This document shows positions 61,001-64,000 of a DNA stretch of 64,000 nt, piece by piece; within the stretch, counting starts at the first letter, position 1, and every line of letters begins with the position of its first letter. The position numbers and the translations under genes are program-made. Source of the DNA: Burhinus oedicnemus (lineage: Eukaryota; Chordata; Aves; Charadriiformes; Burhinidae); contig VFFE01007487.1 in the NCBI GenBank assembly GCA_008921705.1, positions 530,425 through 594,424 of the forward strand. The letters run 5' to 3'. The notes beneath the pieces are model-generated. The model saw only the letters and a program-made list of their open reading frames with translations. It searched no databases and was not told where the DNA came from.

Positions 61001-64000
61001 GTGTCACTCTTATATTGAAATATTGTAACAAAAGGAAGGGCAAATAAGATGGTTGCTCTTAACCGTAAACACAGTTTCTGTGTATCCATCACACCCTTCT
61101 TGTTGCTTTCTGCTTTGCTTTGGAAAAGATGCAGCTGTGTACGTGGATGGTTCCTAATTCTGTGATAGCTAGTCTTGTTAGCTTGATATTATTTCAACAA
61201 TGGAGCGTGTTTATCTGTAGAACTTTTTTTTTCCTTTATGGAAAATAGTTATTTTAGATTCCTAAGATAATAAATTGTCTTTTAGGGCCGATGCTCATAG
61301 GTCTTAAAGATAGTCCTGCAGCTCAAGGATGCAGTATTTCTGATATTTGCCCCCCATCATTGTTTTGCTTTTTTTCTTCAGTTCTTAACTGCCGCCTCCT
61401 CTCATTTACTTTGGTATAAATCATGAGCAAGTCATTCGAAATTGGCAGACTGAGGCTGGTGTAAGGCTTGGGTAGGAAATGTTTTAATCAGGGTACGATA
61501 TGTTGCCTCTAATGAGAGCCCTGATAGTAATAGGGGAGGAGCAGCTGGGACCTGGGGGAATCTGGTGGCCTGCTCTCCTGCCAGCTGAGCAATTAATCTG
61601 GCAGCTCAAAATCTGCCTATTGGAAATGTCTATGAAAGAGGGTAAAGGAGGGTGATGAGTGGGACAGATATGTTTCCAAAGGTCTGTGTTGAATTTTTCC
61701 TTTCTCTCGTCAAATTATTCCTTTAAACACCTAAAATATTTGCATTTTGAAAAAGAGTAGTACTGAAGTCATCCTTAAAAGATGTGTAATAACTAATGAA
61801 GATGATTGGGAATAAGGACCAGTAGTAAAGGCTGAGGCTTTGAGGATCCTTGTAGCTGGAGACTGAGTGACACTCCTGTGGCTGGTCAGGAAGAAAAGTG
61901 CTGCCCAGACTGAAGCACCTTCTAGACATGAAGAGGACCGGCTTCTCTTTCCTGTTTGTGGCAGAAGAGCCAGAGGAGAAATGTTCTGTAAGATTCAGCT
62001 TAACTCCCAAAAAACTCATGGCTGTGTGTTTCCTCCATCACCTCTCTGACTCAAGCTCTAAATCCCACCTGTGCGCATATTCCTGCTGCTTCAGCACCTG
62101 ATTTCATACATGGATAATTTTGTGCTTTCTCCCTTCTTTTCCACTCCATTTCTGCACTAGTGGGGTGTCTTGTCCTAGAGCACGTCTTACCCTCGCTCCT
62201 TCACTGCCCTTGTATTCTCATCCTTGCACCCCAGACTCCTGCAGTCTTAGCTCCTTTTCTGATGCATGAAGTTCTGTCTCCTTGCTCCTCGCTGTGGTTT
62301 GCTCTCCTGCATCCCTTCTGCCCTTTGGCAGCAGTGGCATCTCTTATCCCTGAGGAAAGATATGAGAAGGCTGCGCTGGGAATGATATTTTTGTCTTCAC
62401 TGTAGCGTAGTCTGGAAGGTGAGAGTGCACACTTCGGCTTCAGCTGTGGAAGAAACCAGTTCCAGTCCTTTTGCCTGGAGTGGGGCAGCAGAAGGCTTGT
62501 GTCAATGGCCAGGAGCAGACACGGGGCTGGATGGAGCCCTGGCTGGCTGTGTCACCTATCTTGGGTCCTCTAGCCCTGAAGTATGAGAGCTGCTACCTTG
62601 ATCAAGAGAAGTCTGATGGTACAATTGCTCCTTTCGATCTCAGTCTTTACAGTTGTAGGCCAAATAATTAAGGATACCTTGTGTGTGCTTTTTTTGACTT
62701 TATAAAAAAAAAAAGGAACTGATCTCCTTCTTGCATGCTTTCTTCTTGCTGTTAGGTTCCAGTGATCTTGTGTTCAACTTTGAACTTCCAAAATGTGAGC
62801 AAAGTATGGCCATTGCCCTTGGATTTCTGAGTGCATACTTTAGAGATGTGCTTTCTGTACGTGGAGTATTTTATCTTGCACTTTTGAACCTTGAGACCCA
62901 AAGCCATTTCTACCGGCTTTAGAAAATAGTTCGGCCTCTCTTTAAAAAAAACCCCTCCATAATAGCTTAGTTACACCTTTTCTTCTAGTCCCCTTCCACT
63001 GGCCTTTGTGGGCTTTGTTCAGAGTTTGCTGCTCTGGTGACGTAAGATGAGCTTATTCAGGAGGTCCCGAACCCAGTTGTTCTTTAGATGAAGCCGTAGC
63101 AATACTGTGTGGATACTGAGGGTGTAGTAAAACTTTCTGTTCTTACCTGTCTGCCTTTGTTTTTAAGCCAGCTTGACTTTCTGGCTTTCAAGTCTGAAGG
63201 ATGAAGCCTCATGGAGAACTCTTCTGCTGGGGTAGTGGCTCAGTGGGGGTTTGGAAGAGCACTCGTTCTCCCATGAGAGACAGAGTGGGATTGTGCAGCT
63301 GGGAAGTGGGGAGGCAGTGGGACCTCACTCTTTTGATGGCAGCAAGATACTGCATCTAATACTCTTAATACTCTTAATACCAAAAAGAGCAGTTGAGCCT
63401 TCTCCTCTTCAACTACGTGATCCCATGGTCTTCCTTATGCCACAGCTAGAAGCCACATGCTGTTAAAATCCATGTGGGATCTTAGAGTGGCTTCAGCTGC
63501 TTAAGAATCAACCCCGAGCTGGATTTTCAAAGTACAGCTGAACCAACCTAGTGGCAGGCTAATGCTGAAAATGTTGGTGTTGATCTTTTCCCTTTCCCCT
63601 CATGAGGCTTTTTTGCTCCTGAGTAAAAACCTGAAGCCCTGTGCAGGTTTAGTTCCTTAAGCTCGGCTCCTGTAAGGGTCAGGTGAGTGCCCGTGCTGAC
63701 ATAGGGGAGGACGTGAAGCTGTAGCCATGGTTACGGGAACAGGACCACGTCTTCTGGCAGCACCCACCTGTTTGTTGGTATGAGTATTTGTTTTCCTGTC
63801 CCATTAGCCAGCTGCCTTAATTTGACTTTGCCAGACAGTTTTGGCTTGTTTCTTTTTCCTTTTCAGATCTGGCTCCTTCCGTGGAGTTGCCGTGCTGGAG
63901 CATTAAGGTCAGGGGTTTTGTCTGGTACCCTTCCTTGCACGCAGGGTAGGGGATAGATGGGGAGGCTCTTCATTCCGTGGTTGCCTTGCTGCTCTTGCGA
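55004..64000 (+). other. Intron-like stretch, no gene recognised
   Basis: No coding exon is recognised. A (GT)n-rich patch is near 55098-55130 and a DR1-like site is at 56238-56250. A relatively GC-rich patch at about 57690-58190 is open in several frames on both strands (118 codons on +, 129 on -), with no domain recognised. An oligo-T/oligo-A switch is at 58243-58265. A block at about 61430-61690 has two CAGCTG E-boxes (61542-61547 and 61582-61587). The exon expected after the NAV2-like leader was not found before the window end. Confidence 0.5.
56238..56250 (+). promoter_or_regulatory. DR1-like nuclear-receptor site
   Basis: AGGTCA A AGGGGA is a direct repeat with one spacer, close to the consensus for RXR heterodimers, HNF4 or COUP-TF. 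It sits in a non-repetitive block near 56160-56290. It may be chance. Confidence 0.25.

Noticed and set aside
1..64000. CRISPR arrays, bacterial operons, insertion sequences or phage-type systems
   Set aside because: No direct-repeat/spacer arrays, ribosome-binding-site-led genes or long contiguous ORFs occur; CR1 and the LTR place the window in a bird genome.

Overview
The window looks like bird nuclear DNA. It carries several copies of the CR1 LINE with the avian/reptilian 3' octamer end (ATTCTRTG), one long GC-rich endogenous-retrovirus-type LTR of a kind familiar from neoavian genomes, many short homopolymer tracts, and no compact gene structure. Almost all of it reads as non-coding, AT-rich intron-like sequence. 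A 20-base assembly gap lies at 11939-11958.

The one convincing piece of a cellular gene is a short first coding exon on the + strand at 3030-3104. It encodes 25 residues beginning MEPGSESSQ and ending LEDQKR. It has a good Kozak context, an in-frame stop just upstream, and a strong GTAAGT donor in phase 0. The peptide matches, from memory, the alternative N-terminus of neuron navigator 2 (NAV2), which precedes the calponin-homology domain. I find no following CH-domain exon, so 3105-64000 is most simply the 5' part of a very long intron of that gene. Region 1-2540 would lie upstream of, or in an intron of, a longer isoform.

Layout: 1-2540 has no gene; 2541-3029 is a putative promoter-proximal region with a TATA-like box; 3030-3104 is the exon; 3105-10700 is plain intron; 10701-11938 is a solo LTR on the - strand with an internal 40-bp tandem repeat, ending in the gap; 11959-21684 is intron with a CTCF-like motif, a hairpin and nuclear-receptor half-sites; 21685-24405 is a 5'-truncated, frameshifted CR1 on the - strand whose reverse-transcriptase active site is mutated; 24406-41677 is intron with a striking 91-nt hairpin (25272-25362), a second hairpin (33224-33292) and a small GC-rich minisatellite (34091-34200). 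The rest (41678-64000) is intron with three short CR1 3' ends and a few candidate regulatory patches.

The most interesting item is the 25272-25362 hairpin. It has 39 opposed positions without bulges, 36 of them paired, and five of the pairs are G-U only if the + strand is transcribed, the same strand as the NAV2-like exon. That makes it a candidate intronic microRNA precursor. Homology statements rest on family knowledge from memory; no search or folding program was run.
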